This document shows, piece by piece, positions 45,828 through 55,659 of a stretch of 64,000 nt of DNA; position 1 is the stretch's first letter, and every line of letters starts with the position of its first letter. The notes under the pieces are model-generated. The model had not been told where the DNA came from. It worked only from the letters and a program-made list of their open reading frames with translations, and made no database searches. The position numbers and the translations under genes are program-made. This DNA comes from Streptomyces shenzhenensis (lineage in GTDB: Bacteria; Actinomycetota; Actinomycetes; Streptomycetales; Streptomycetaceae), in NCBI RefSeq assembly GCF_021462265.1, contig NZ_JAJONF010000006.1, positions 307,896-371,895 on the forward strand. The letters run 5' to 3'.

Positions 45828-47087
45828 GTGCCCGCACCGAAACCGATGGCCGGCCGCGCTCTGCTGGTCACCTCCGCCGCCCTGCTCTCCCTGTCGTTCG
45901 CCGCCCCGGCCGCGCTCGCCGCCCCGACCCCGTCCACGACCCCGTCGGCCACTCCCCCGGCGGGCATGTCGACGGTGGGCGGTACCCGGCTGGGGCAGCC
46001 CGGTACCCAGGTGAACCTGGCCGCCGGGGTGCCGGCGCTGCCGGGGGACCTCACCGGGCGTTCCTGGATCGTCTCCGACGCCGAGTCGGGCGAGGTGCTC
46101 GCCGCGCACAACGCGCACTGGCGGCTGCCCCCGGCGAGCACCCTGAAGATGCTGTTCGCGGACACGGTGCTGCCCCGGTTCCCGAAGTCCACTCCGCACC
46201 GGGTGGTCCCGGCCGACCTCGCGGGCATCGGCGCCGGCTCCAGCATGGTCGGGATAAAGGAAGGCCAGACGTACACGGTCCGCGACCTCTGGCTCGGGGT
46301 GTTCCTGCGCTCCGGCAACGACGCCGTGCACGTGCTGGCCGCGATGAACGGCGGGGTCGAGCAGACCGTCCGGGACATGCAGGACCACGCGGACGAGTTG
46401 CAGGCGCTGGACACCCATGTGGTCAGTCCGGACGGGTACGACCAGCCGGGGCAGGTCTCCTCGGCGTACGACCTGTCGCTGTTCGCGCGGTCCGGACTGC
46501 AGAAGAAGGACTTCCGGGATTACTGCTCGACCGTGCGGGCCGAGTTCCCGGGTGACACCACGAAGAACGCCAAGGGGCGCCAGGTCCGGGGCTCCTTCGA
46601 GATCCAGAACACCAACCGGCTGCTGAGCGGTGACACCGACGTCCCGGTGTACCAGGGCATCGCCGGGGTGAAGAACGGCAACACCACCAACGCGGGCGCC
46701 ACCTTCACCGGGGTCGCCGAGCGGAACGGCCGGGTGCTGCTGGTCACCGTGATGAACCCGGAGAAGAAGGAGCACAACGAGGTCTACAAGGAGACCGCCA
46801 AGCTGTTCGACTGGGGTTTCCAGGCGGCCGGCAAGGTGTCTCCGGTGGGTGAGCTGGTGCCGCCCAAGGGTGCCGTGGGCGCCGGCGCCACGCCGTCGGC
46901 CACCACCGCCGGCAAGGCCGACACGAGTGCGAAGCCGGTGGCGGCCGCCTCCGCCCAGGGCTCCGGCGGGGTCGGGGTGGCGCTGGCGGTCGCGGGCGGG
47001 GTGGTGGTGCTGCTGGCGGCCGCGGCGTTCCTGGTCAACCGCCGTTGGCCGCTGCCGGATCTGGTGCGCCGACGGACTCGTCCCTGA
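45828..47087 (+). CDS. D-alanyl-D-alanine carboxypeptidase, membrane anchored
   Basis: 419 aa, penicillin-binding peptidase S11 type. Signal peptide ~6-28 ending AALA-AP, then a catalytic domain with the three active-site motifs: SxxK at LPPASTLKMLF, SxN at LRSGNDAVHVL and the KTG equivalent KNGNTTNAG. A single C-terminal transmembrane helix (GVALAVAGGVVVLLAAAAFL) and basic tail anchor it outside. It trims the terminal D-Ala of the stem peptide and so lowers crosslinking. Probably transcribed leaderless from GTG 45828. Its end overlaps the convergent YihY gene by 53 bases. Confidence 0.94.
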   Translation: MPAPKPMAGRALLVTSAALLSLSFAAPAALAAPTPSTTPSATPPAGMSTVGGTRLGQPGTQVNLAAGVPALPGDLTGRSWIVSDAESGEVLAAHNAHWRLPPASTLKMLFADTVLPRFPKSTPHRVVPADLAGIGAGSSMVGIKEGQTYTVRDLWLGVFLRSGNDAVHVLAAMNGGVEQTVRDMQDHADELQALDTHVVSPDGYDQPGQVSSAYDLSLFARSGLQKKDFRDYCSTVRAEFPGDTTKNAKGRQVRGSFEIQNTNRLLSGDTDVPVYQGIAGVKNGNTTNAGATFTGVAERNGRVLLVTVMNPEKKEHNEVYKETAKLFDWGFQAAGKVSPVGELVPPKGAVGAGATPSATTAGKADTSAKPVAAASAQGSGGVGVALAVAGGVVVLLAAAAFLVNRRWPLPDLVRRRTRP

Positions 47088-47940
47088 ACTCGGTGGTGGA
47101 CTCCTCCGCCGTCCACGCGGCGCAGAAGAGGACGATCCTGGCCGTGAAGTTGATCCACAGCAGCAGGGCGACCGGGACGCCGAACGCGCCGTACATGCTC
47201 TTTCCGGCGACGCCCTGGATGTAGCCGCTGAGCAGCAGCTTGAGGAGTTCGAAGCCGACCGCGCCGATCAGGGCGGCGACCAGCAGACGGCGGCGCGGCG
47301 GTTCGACGCCGGGCAGCAGGGTGAGGACGTAGAGCAGGAGCAGGAAGTCGGCCGCCACGGCGACGAGGAACGCGGCGACACGCAGCAGGAAGGTGCCCCA
47401 GCTGTGTTCGGCGATGCCGAGCTGGCGGCCCGTCCAGCCGACCGCCGCCGAGGCGACGGTGGACACGGCGAGCGTCACCAGCACCGCGCCGCCGAAGCCG
47501 ATCAGGATGACGCCGTCCTTGGCCTTGGCGAGGATCGGGTTCTCGTCCTTGTCGGGCAGCTGCCACACCGCGCGCAGGCATTCCCGCATCTGGCCGACCC
47601 AGTTGATGCCGGTGAACAGCAGGACGGCACCGGCGATGAGACCGACCGTGCCGGCGTTCTGGACCAGGGAGTGGATGTCCAGCTGGTCGGAGATGCCGGG
47701 CACCTGGTCGGCGATCTTGCTCTGGAGGTTCTTCTGCTGTGACTCGCTCAGCGTGGCGGCGCCGATCGCGGCGCCCACGGTCAGCAGCGGGAAGAGCGAG
47801 ACGAAGCTGATGAAGGTCATGGCGGCGGCCAGCCGGGACCACTTCACCCGGTCGAGCCGCTCGTACGACCGCCACGTGTGCGTCGTCATGAGCCGGCCCA
47901 CGAGGGGGCCGACGACGGGAAGTCTTCTCAGCCAGTCCAT
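47035..47940 (-). CDS. YihY/virulence factor BrkB family membrane protein
   Basis: 301 aa with about six hydrophobic segments. YERLDRVKWSRLAAAMTFIS and FVSLFPLLTVGAAIGAATLS are the N-terminal family blocks, and MYGAFGVPVALLLWINFTAR is the late conserved helix. The family is of unclear function (formerly called RNase BN). It is the last gene of a four-gene operon with gtrA, ubiA and a PAP2 gene, suggesting a role in lipid or polyprenyl-sugar handling. The final 53 bases are shared antiparallel with the D,D-carboxypeptidase gene. Confidence 0.9.
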   Translation of the reverse strand: MDWLRRLPVVGPLVGRLMTTHTWRSYERLDRVKWSRLAAAMTFISFVSLFPLLTVGAAIGAATLSESQQKNLQSKIADQVPGISDQLDIHSLVQNAGTVGLIAGAVLLFTGINWVGQMRECLRAVWQLPDKDENPILAKAKDGVILIGFGGAVLVTLAVSTVASAAVGWTGRQLGIAEHSWGTFLLRVAAFLVAVAADFLLLLYVLTLLPGVEPPRRRLLVAALIGAVGFELLKLLLSGYIQGVAGKSMYGAFGVPVALLLWINFTARIVLFCAAWTAEESTTEFRDESVGAPDPAAANGG

Positions 47941-48353
47941 GATCCGACTCTGCCCCCTCCTCGGAATACCAATGTCCGGGTACCCCAGAAGCGCAGGATC
48001 GTGGCAAGCGCCATGCCGACGACCGCGCCGGAGACGGTGTCGGCACGCTGCGAGGTGAGCCCGAGTCCGTAGTGGCTGACGGCGAGGCAGACCAGCTGGA
48101 GCAGCGCGCCGGCGAGGTTCACGGCGACGAAGACGGCGTAGGGGCGCACACCCGTCGCGCGCGCGTGGCGGTAGGTGCCGCGGGCGTTGCCGAGGTAGGC
48201 GACCGTGCAGCCGGCCACGAAGGACAGGGACTTGGCGGTGAGCGGGTCGAGGGCGGCCGGGCCGCGCAGCCAGCTGAACAGGCCGAGGTCGGCGGCGTAG
48301 GCGAGCAGGCCGACGGCCGCGAAGCCGATCAGCTCGCGCGGGGGCGCGGTCAC
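47928..48353 (-). CDS. GtrA family small membrane protein
   Basis: 141 aa with four hydrophobic helices: LIGFAAVGLLAYAADLGLF, SLSFVAGCTVAYLGNARG, YAVFVAVNLAGALLQLVCL and VSGAVVGMALATILRFWGT. GtrA proteins help move polyprenyl-linked sugars across or along the membrane; the mycobacterial relative Rv3789 lies beside dprE1. GTG 48353 overlaps the ubiA-type stop by four bases, and its own end overlaps the YihY start by 13 bases, so the genes are tightly coupled. Confidence 0.9.
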   Translation of the reverse strand: MTAPPRELIGFAAVGLLAYAADLGLFSWLRGPAALDPLTAKSLSFVAGCTVAYLGNARGTYRHARATGVRPYAVFVAVNLAGALLQLVCLAVSHYGLGLTSQRADTVSGAVVGMALATILRFWGTRTLVFRGGGRVGSWTG

Positions 48354-49369
48354 CAGTGGGCCACCGCGAGGCCGTACATCGCCAGCCAGACCAGGCCGAT
48401 CAGGGCAAGGGCGCGGTCGCGCAGGACGACCTCCTCGGGTTCGCCGGCGGTGCCGCGGTCGGCGAAGACGGCGTACCGGAGGATCGCCAGGATGAAGGCG
48501 ACCATGGACAGCTGGCGCCAGGGCAGCAGGCCGGCGGCGGGACCGTCGTGGCCCTCCAGGGCCCACAGGCAGTAGGCGAGGACGGCGACCCCGGCGGCCA
48601 GCTGCCAGACGAAGCGGAGGTAGCCGGTGGTGTACTCGGTGAGCAGCGCGCGGGTGACGCCGGCCTTCCCGGCCATCTGCACGGCCTCGGAGTAGCGCTT
48701 GGCCGACACCATGAAGAGGGCGCCGAAGCCGGTGGTGATCAGAAACCAGCGGGACAGCGGGATGCCGAGGGCGACCCCGCCGATCATCGCCCGCATCAGG
48801 AAGCCGGTGGTGACGACGACGAGGTCGACGACCAGGACGTGCTTCAGGACGACGCAGTACGCCAGTTGCATGCCCAGGTAGGCGATCAGGAGGGCGGGGA
48901 CGAGGGGCGGGGTCAGGCGGGCCGCGAGCAGCGGGCCGAGCACCGCCAGGACGCCTCCGACGGCGTAGGCGACGGGGACCGGGACCTGCCCGGCGGCGAC
49001 CGGGCGGCGGCACTTGGTGGGGTGGGCGCGGTCGGCCTCGGCGTCCCGGGCGTCGTTGATCAGGTAGACGGCGGCGGCGCAGGCGGTGAAGAGCGCGAAG
49101 ACCAGGCTGAGGCGGAGCAGGGCGGGCTGGGAGAAGAGCCGGCCGGCGGCGGCCGGGGCGGCGATGACGAGGGTGTTCTTCACCCACTGCTTGGGGCGGG
49201 TGGTCTTCAGCAGGCCGCGGAGCACGCCGGGGAGGGTGACGGCGGCCCGGGGCGGCGCGGAGGGCCGGGCGGCGCGGGCGCGCTGCCCGTGCAGAGTCGT
49301 TTCAGCGGCCCCTTCCGGCCGCCTCGCTTCGGCAGCTTCCTGCGCGGCGGCGTGCGCGGTCTCAGTCAC
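48350..49369 (-). CDS. ubiA: decaprenyl-phosphate phosphoribosyltransferase (UbiA/Rv3806c-like)
   Basis: 339-aa membrane prenyl-phosphate transferase of the UbiA superfamily. The first magnesium motif NDxxDxxxD is visible (LINDARDAEADRAHPTKCRR), preceded by LLKTTRPKQWVKNTLVIAAP, the signature of DPPR synthases rather than ubiquinone enzymes. It would transfer phosphoribose from PRPP to polyprenyl phosphate, the first step to decaprenyl-phospho-arabinose. The N-terminal ~45 residues are a variable Ala-rich tail. GTG 49369 overlaps the PAP2 stop by 8 bases. Assignment is strengthened by dprE1/dprE2 facing it. Confidence 0.9.
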   Translation of the reverse strand: MTETAHAAAQEAAEARRPEGAAETTLHGQRARAARPSAPPRAAVTLPGVLRGLLKTTRPKQWVKNTLVIAAPAAAGRLFSQPALLRLSLVFALFTACAAAVYLINDARDAEADRAHPTKCRRPVAAGQVPVPVAYAVGGVLAVLGPLLAARLTPPLVPALLIAYLGMQLAYCVVLKHVLVVDLVVVTTGFLMRAMIGGVALGIPLSRWFLITTGFGALFMVSAKRYSEAVQMAGKAGVTRALLTEYTTGYLRFVWQLAAGVAVLAYCLWALEGHDGPAAGLLPWRQLSMVAFILAILRYAVFADRGTAGEPEEVVLRDRALALIGLVWLAMYGLAVAHW

Positions 49370-49871
49370 GCCCGCCTCCGCTCATCCAGCGCGCCCCGGC
49401 GCGGGCCGTGAGCGCCCCCAGGGCCGCACCCGCCGCCACGTCCGTCGGGAAGTGCACCCCGACGACCAGCCGGGACAGGCACATGGCGGCCGCGAGGGGC
49501 GCGAGGGCGGGCACCCCGAGCGCCCCGAACGCGACGGCGGCCGCCGTCGCGGAGGTGGCGTGCGAGCTGGGGAAGGAGTGCCGGCCCGCGGTGCGCATCC
49601 GGGGCCGCACATGCGCGGGGCGCGCCCGGCGCACGACCCGTTTGACGCCCATGCTGCCGAGGTGCGCGCCCGCGACCAGCGCCGTGCCGCGCAACCAGGC
49701 ACCGCGCCGCGCGCCGTCCACGGCGGCACCGGCGAGGCCCGCCGCGAGCCAGAGCGCGCCGTGCTCACCCGCGAGGGAGAGACCGCGCGCGGCCGACGCG
49801 ACGCGTGGATCGGCGCCGCAGGCGTGCAGCGCGGAGAGGATCCGGTGGTCCATGTCGTCCATTGGACTCAC
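49362..49871 (-). CDS. PAP2 family phosphatase (Rv3807c-like)
   Basis: 169 aa. The three PAP2 motifs are in place: KRVVRRARPAHVRP (C1), SFPSSHATSA (C2) and SRLVVGVHFPTDV (C3). By analogy with mycobacteria it may remove the 5-phosphate from decaprenylphosphoryl-5-phosphoribose before oxidation by DprE1. First gene of the leftward operon PAP2-ubiA-gtrA-yihY. GTG 49871 has AAGGTG 6 bases upstream, and a TAGCTT box lies about 20 bases before the start. Confidence 0.88.
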   Translation of the reverse strand: MSPMDDMDHRILSALHACGADPRVASAARGLSLAGEHGALWLAAGLAGAAVDGARRGAWLRGTALVAGAHLGSMGVKRVVRRARPAHVRPRMRTAGRHSFPSSHATSATAAAVAFGALGVPALAPLAAAMCLSRLVVGVHFPTDVAAGAALGALTARAGARWMSGGGRD

Positions 49872-49923
49872 TGTTCACCTTCGCTCCGCCAAAGCTACGA
49901 CCATATGGAGCGACATTCCGATA

Positions 49924-49950
49924 ATCACCCGTTTCGAGGAGTCGGGTGAT
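49924..49950. promoter_or_regulatory. perfect inverted repeat in the dprE1/PAP2 divergent region
   Basis: ATCACCCG at 49924-49931 is mirrored by CGGGTGAT at 49943-49950 with an 11-base spacer. Placed between the two divergent promoters, it could be a shared operator. Confidence 0.5.
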
Positions 49951-49999
49951 CTTCCATAACCAATCCCCTATAGCTGACATAACACCCATACGCCGACGA

Positions 50000-50005
50000 T
50001 ACGGT
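50000..50005 (+). promoter_or_regulatory. -10 box TACGGT, probable leaderless start of dprE1
   Basis: TACGGT ends 7 bases before the ATG at 50013, which has no ribosome site. Confidence 0.45.
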
Positions 50006-50012
50006 CGTCCTC

Positions 50013-51404
50013 ATGCCTGGAAAGCCTGAAGGGCCCGCAGGTCCCGCCGCGCCCGAGACCACCGTCCCGGTCACCGGCTGGGGCCGCACCGCCCCCACCA
50101 CCGCCCGTCTGATCCGCCCCCGGACCTACCAGGAGGCGGCGGACGCGATCCGGAACTGCGGTGCGCGCGGCGGTATCGCGCGGGGCCTCGGACGGGCCTA
50201 CGGCGACGCGGCGCAGAACGCCGGCGGTGCCGTGCTCGACATGACGGGCCTCGACCGCATCCACGCCATCGACGCCGACGGCGGCACCGTGCTGTGCGGC
50301 GCGGGGGTCTCGTTGCACCGACTGATGGAGGTGCTGCTGCCGCTCGGCTGGTTCGTCCCGGTGACCCCGGGGACCCGCCAGGTGACGGTGGGCGGCGCGA
50401 TCGGCGCCGACATCCACGGCAAGAACCACCATGTCTCGGGATCGTTCTCCCGTCACGTGCTGTCCTTCGAACTCCTCACCGCAGACGGCCAGGTCCGCAC
50501 GGTGAGCCGCGCCACCCCGCTGTTCGACGCGACGGCCGGCGGCATGGGTCTGACCGGAGTGATCCTCACGGCGACCGTCCGCCTCCTCCCCGTCGAGACG
50601 TCGTACATGTCCGTCGACAGCGAACGCGCCGCCGACCTCGACGACCTGATGGCCCGGCTGACCGCCACCGACCACCGCTACCGCTACTCGGTCGCCTGGA
50701 TCGACCTGCTGGCGCGCGGGGCGGCTACCGGGCGCGCGGTGCTCACGCGCGGCGACCACGCGCCCCGGGAGGCGCTCGGTAAGCGCACCCGCGCCGCGCG
50801 CGCCCCGCTGGCCTTCCGCCCCCGCGAGCTCCCGCCGGCTCCCGCCCACGTCCCCGGCGGTCTCCTGGGCCGCACCACCGTCGGCCTCTTCAACGAGCTC
50901 TGGTACCGCAAGGCGCCACGCGCGCGAACCGGCCAACTCCAGCGGATCTCCGCCTTCTTCCACCCCCTGGACGGCGTCCCGCACTGGAACCGCGTCTACG
51001 GCCGGGCCGGCTTCGTCCAGTACCAGTTCGTCGTCGGCCACGGCCAGGAGGCCGCCCTGCGCCGGATCGTGGCCCGGATCTCCGAGCGCCGCTGCCCGTC
51101 CTTCCTGGCCGTGCTCAAACGCTTCGGCGACGCCGACCCCGGCTGGCTCTCCTTCCCCGTGCCGGGCTGGACCCTCGCCCTGGACATCCCGGCCGCCCTG
51201 CCCGGCCTCGGCGCCTTCCTCGACGAACTGGACGAGGAGGTCGCGGGCGCCGGCGGCCGCGTCTACCTCGCCAAGGACGCCCGGCTGCGCCCCGAACTGC
51301 TCACCGCGATGTACCCACGCCTCGACGAATTCCGTTCCCTGCGGGCCGAGTTGGACCCGCACGGGGTGTTCGTCTCCGACCTGTCCCGCCGTCTCGGTCT
51401 CTAG
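50013..51404 (+). CDS. dprE1: decaprenylphosphoryl-beta-D-ribose oxidase (DprE1-like)
   Basis: 463-aa FAD-linked oxidase of the VAO type. FAD-binding half: RGLGRAYGDAAQNAGGAV, TPGTRQVTVGGAIGADIHGK with the HGKNHH motif. Substrate half: NRVYGRAGFVQYQFVVG, LSFPVPGWTLALDIPA and VYLAKDARLRPELL (the Lys matching Lys418 of the mycobacterial enzyme). It would oxidise the 2'-OH of decaprenyl-phospho-ribose, first half of its epimerisation to arabinose. Residue 389 (codon 51177-51179) is Ala where M. tuberculosis has Cys387, the benzothiazinone target. dprE2 follows after 26 bases. Confidence 0.93.
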   Translation: MPGKPEGPAGPAAPETTVPVTGWGRTAPTTARLIRPRTYQEAADAIRNCGARGGIARGLGRAYGDAAQNAGGAVLDMTGLDRIHAIDADGGTVLCGAGVSLHRLMEVLLPLGWFVPVTPGTRQVTVGGAIGADIHGKNHHVSGSFSRHVLSFELLTADGQVRTVSRATPLFDATAGGMGLTGVILTATVRLLPVETSYMSVDSERAADLDDLMARLTATDHRYRYSVAWIDLLARGAATGRAVLTRGDHAPREALGKRTRAARAPLAFRPRELPPAPAHVPGGLLGRTTVGLFNELWYRKAPRARTGQLQRISAFFHPLDGVPHWNRVYGRAGFVQYQFVVGHGQEAALRRIVARISERRCPSFLAVLKRFGDADPGWLSFPVPGWTLALDIPAALPGLGAFLDELDEEVAGAGGRVYLAKDARLRPELLTAMYPRLDEFRSLRAELDPHGVFVSDLSRRLGL

Positions 51405-51430
51405 ACCTCCTCCAGCCCTCAGGAGTCGCA

Positions 51431-52186
51431 GTGAAGGACGCCTTCGGAATGCCCCAGTCCCTGCTCGTCCTCGGCGGTACGTCGGAGATCGCGCTGGCCA
51501 CCGCGCGCCGGCTGATCGCCCGCCGCACCCGCACGGTCTGGCTGGCCGGCCGCCCCTCCCCCGCGCTCGACCAGGCCGCCGCGCAACTGCGCGCCCTCGG
51601 TCCCGACGTCCACACCGTCCCCTTCGACGCACTCGACCCCGAGTCCCACGAGACGGCCCTCGGCAAGGTCTTCGCCGACGGCGACGTCGACCTGGTCCTG
51701 CTCGCCTTCGGCATCCTCGGCGACCAGGCGACGGACGAGCGGGAACCGGTGAGCGCCGTGCGCGTCGCGCAGACCAACTACACGGGAGCCGTCTCGGCGG
51801 GCCTGGTCAGCGCGAGGGCCCTGCAGGCGCAGGGCCACGGTTCGCTGGTCGTCCTGTCGTCCGTCGCCGGGGAACGCGCCCGCCGCTCCAACTTCATCTA
51901 CGGCTCCAGCAAGGCGGGCCTGGACGCCTTCGCCCAGGGCCTCGGCGACGCGCTGCACGGAACGGGCGTGCACGTGATGGTCGTACGGCCGGGGTTCGTG
52001 CGGTCACGGATGACGCAGGGCCTGCCGGAGGCCCCCATGGCCACGACCCCGGAGGCGGTGGCGACGGCCATCGAGGTGGGGCTGCGCAGGCGCGCGGAGG
52101 TGGTGTGGGTGCCGGGGGCGCTGAGGGTGGTGATGTCGGCGCTACGGCACGCGCCGCGATCGGTGTTCCGACGGCTTCCGATGTGA
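51431..52186 (+). CDS. dprE2: decaprenylphospho-beta-D-erythro-pentofuranosid-2-ulose 2-reductase (DprE2-like)
   Basis: 251-aa short-chain dehydrogenase. Cofactor start LLVLGGTSEIALATARRLIA, then LVVLSSVAGERARRSNFIYG with SSKAG completing the Ser-Tyr-xxx-Lys active site, and VVRPGFVRSRM late. It would reduce the keto intermediate made by DprE1 with NADH to give decaprenyl-phospho-arabinose. GTG 51431 has GGAG 6 bases upstream. A terminator hairpin at 52203-52220 ends the pair. Confidence 0.93.
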   Translation: MKDAFGMPQSLLVLGGTSEIALATARRLIARRTRTVWLAGRPSPALDQAAAQLRALGPDVHTVPFDALDPESHETALGKVFADGDVDLVLLAFGILGDQATDEREPVSAVRVAQTNYTGAVSAGLVSARALQAQGHGSLVVLSSVAGERARRSNFIYGSSKAGLDAFAQGLGDALHGTGVHVMVVRPGFVRSRMTQGLPEAPMATTPEAVATAIEVGLRRRAEVVWVPGALRVVMSALRHAPRSVFRRLPM

Positions 52187-52202
52187 TGCCGCCCACGGGG
52201 AC

Positions 52203-52220
52203 GCGCCCCCTTGGGGGCGC
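52203..52220. terminator. terminator hairpin after dprE2
   Basis: GCGCCCCC at 52203-52210 pairs with GGGGGCGC at 52213-52220 around TT, between convergent genes and at the edge of a dispersed repeat. Confidence 0.65.
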
Positions 52221-52275
52221 GGGGCTGTGTCGAACATGCGGCTCCGCCGCGTGGGCGCGATCAACCCCCACCGGC
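52213..52275 (-). repeat. dispersed intergenic repeat, inverted copy 4
   Basis: On the minus strand it reads like the copies at 9419 and 54070: CGCGCCCACGCGGCGGAGCC then GCATG and CCCCGCGCCCCC. Located between convergent genes. Confidence 0.7.
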
Positions 52276-52282
52276 CGGCAGG

Positions 52283-52861
52283 CTACCGACTGGCGATAGT
52301 CCCCCGCTCCGCATGCCCCACCTGAGGTGGAACAACAGAGCCCCCGAAGAGATAGTCGCGCAACCTCCGCCACACCCCGTCCGCGCCCTGCTCGTACAAC
52401 GCGAACCCCATACAGGACCACTCGGCCTCGTAGTCGGCCAGTTCGGCGAACGCCCGGTCCATCGCGGCCTCGTCGATCCCGTGAGCGACCGTCACATGCG
52501 GGTGGTACGGGAACTGCAGCTCGCGGTCGAGCGGCCCGGACGCGTCCCGCACCCGCCGCTGCAGCCAGGCACAGTCGTCCGCGCCCTGGACCACCCGGAC
52601 GTACACCACCGGCGACAGCGGCCGGAAGGTACCCGTACCGCACAACCGCATCGGAAACGGCCGGCCCACCGCGGCGACCTCGCTCAGGTGGGCCTCCACC
52701 GCGGCCAGCGCCCCCGCGCCGACCTCCGTCGGCGGCAGCAGGGTCACGTGCGTGGGGATGCCGTGGGCCGCGGCGTCGCCGAAGCCCGCGCGCCGCTCCT
52801 GGAGCAGGCTGCCGTGAGGCTCCGGGACCGCGATCGACACGCCGATCGTTACGGTCCCCAC
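52283..52861 (-). CDS. 2'-5' RNA ligase family protein
   Basis: 192 aa of the 2H phosphoesterase superfamily. The two HxT motifs are present: IPTHVTLLPP and PYHPHVTVAHG, separated by about 85 residues, as needed for cyclic-phosphate chemistry. Bacterial members (LigT/ThpR) act on 2',3'-cyclic phosphates of RNA; the real substrate is uncertain. GTG 52861 has GGGAG 6 bases upstream. It lies between dprE2 (convergent) and trpS. Confidence 0.88.
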   Translation of the reverse strand: MGTVTIGVSIAVPEPHGSLLQERRAGFGDAAAHGIPTHVTLLPPTEVGAGALAAVEAHLSEVAAVGRPFPMRLCGTGTFRPLSPVVYVRVVQGADDCAWLQRRVRDASGPLDRELQFPYHPHVTVAHGIDEAAMDRAFAELADYEAEWSCMGFALYEQGADGVWRRLRDYLFGGSVVPPQVGHAERGTIASR

Positions 52862-52991
52862 GTCATCTCCCGTCGGTCGTGGTGGGCGGAGGCATGTCGG
52901 GTTCGTACCCGGCCGTCCAACTATCGACTGTACGGCCACGGCCGCCTCCCGGGCAGCCGTGGCCGAAGTGATGTGCAGCGCTTCGCTTCGC

Positions 52992-54145
<1,154 letters not shown>

Positions 54146-54173
54146 CAGGGGCGCTGCCCCTGACCGGCGTCGA

Positions 54174-55628
54174 TCAGCCGAGGTCGATCTCGGGGTACAG
54201 CGGGAAGCCGGCCACCAGGTCCGTCGCGCGCTGGGCGATCTCCGTCGAGACCTTCTCGTCGAGGACGTGGGAGGCCTTGCTCGGCACGCCCGACTTCGTC
54301 GTGCCCGGCTCGGTCGCCGTCAGGACGCGATCGATCAGGCCCGCGACCTCGTCCATCTCGGCCGTGCCGAGGCCACGGGTGGTGAGCGCCGGGGTGCCGA
54401 TGCGGATGCCGGAGGTGTACCAGGCGCCGTTCGGGTCCGCCGGGATCGCGTTGCGGTTCGTCACGATGCCGGAGTCGAGGAGGGCGGACTCGGCCTGGCG
54501 GCCGGTGAGGCCGTACGACGTCTCGACGTCGATCAGGTTGAGGTGGTTGTCCGTGCCGCCCGTCACCAGCGTGGCGCCCCGGCGCATCAGGCCCTCGGCG
54601 AGCGCGCGCGAGTTGTCGACGATGCGCTGGGCGTAGTCCTGGAAGGCGGGCTGCCTGGCCTCGGCCAGGGCGACGGCCTTGGCGGCCATGACGTGCGGGA
54701 GGGGACCGCCGAGGACCATCGGGCAGCCGCGGTCGACCTGGTCCTTGAGGGAGTCGTCGCACAGGACCATGCCGCCACGCGGGCCGCGCAGCGACTTGTG
54801 GGTGGTCGTGGTCACGATCTGGGCGTGCGGGACCGGGTCGAAGTCGCCGGTCAGGACCTTGCCGGCGACCAGGCCCGCGAAGTGCGCCATGTCGACCATG
54901 AGGGTCGCGCCGACCTCGTCGGCGATCTCGCGCATGATCCGGAAGTTCACCAGCCGGGGGTACGCCGAGTAGCCCGCGACGATGATCATCGGCTTGAAGT
55001 CCCGGGCCTGGGCGCGCAGCGCGTCGTAGTCGATCAGGCCGGTGGCCGGGTCGGTGCCGTAGGAGCGCTGGTCGAACATCTTGCCGGAGATGTTGGGACG
55101 GAAGCCGTGGGTGAGGTGGCCGCCGGCGTCCAGGGACATGCCGAGCATCCGCTGGTTGCCGAAGGCCTGGCGCAGCTCGGCCCAGTCGGCCTCGGAGAGG
55201 TCGTTGATCTGGCGGACACCGGCCTTCTGGAGGAAGGGGACCTCGACGCGGTCGGCGAGGACGGCCCAGAAGGCGACGAGGTTGGCGTCGATGCCGGAGT
55301 GCGGCTGGACGTAGGCGTGCCGGGCGCCGAACAGCTCGCGGGCGTGCTCGGCGGCGAGCGCCTCGACGGTGTCGACGTTGCGGCAGCCGGCGTAGAAGCG
55401 GCGGCCGACCGTGCCCTCGGCGTACTTGTCGCTGAACCAGTTGCCCATCGCGAGCAGGGTCGCCGGGGAGGCGTAGTTCTCGGAGGCGATCAGCTTGAGC
55501 ATCTCGCGCTGGTCGGCGACCTCCTGGCCGATGGCGTCGGCGACCCGCGGCTCGACGGCACGGATCACGTCGAGGGCGGCGCGGTAGGCCTTGGACTCGG
55601 TGGACAGGGGCGCGGACGTGTCAGACAT
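54174..55628 (-). CDS. glyA: serine hydroxymethyltransferase, long form
   Basis: 484-aa PLP enzyme interconverting serine and glycine with tetrahydrofolate. N-terminal [20 protein letters not shown] and [23 protein letters not shown] Lys in [29 protein letters not shown] and [20 protein letters not shown] later. It is about 60 residues longer than usual GlyA because of an insertion around residues 125-190 ([20 protein letters not shown] and following), typical of one actinobacterial group. ATG 55628 has GGAGG 7 bases upstream. The 5' region folds as a ZTP riboswitch (55660-55770), tying expression to folate/purine status. Confidence 0.96.
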   Translation of the reverse strand: MSDTSAPLSTESKAYRAALDVIRAVEPRVADAIGQEVADQREMLKLIASENYASPATLLAMGNWFSDKYAEGTVGRRFYAGCRNVDTVEALAAEHARELFGARHAYVQPHSGIDANLVAFWAVLADRVEVPFLQKAGVRQINDLSEADWAELRQAFGNQRMLGMSLDAGGHLTHGFRPNISGKMFDQRSYGTDPATGLIDYDALRAQARDFKPMIIVAGYSAYPRLVNFRIMREIADEVGATLMVDMAHFAGLVAGKVLTGDFDPVPHAQIVTTTTHKSLRGPRGGMVLCDDSLKDQVDRGCPMVLGGPLPHVMAAKAVALAEARQPAFQDYAQRIVDNSRALAEGLMRRGATLVTGGTDNHLNLIDVETSYGLTGRQAESALLDSGIVTNRNAIPADPNGAWYTSGIRIGTPALTTRGLGTAEMDEVAGLIDRVLTATEPGTTKSGVPSKASHVLDEKVSTEIAQRATDLVAGFPLYPEIDLG

Positions 55629-55659
55629 TCGGGACCTCCGGACATGGCGTTCGGCATTC

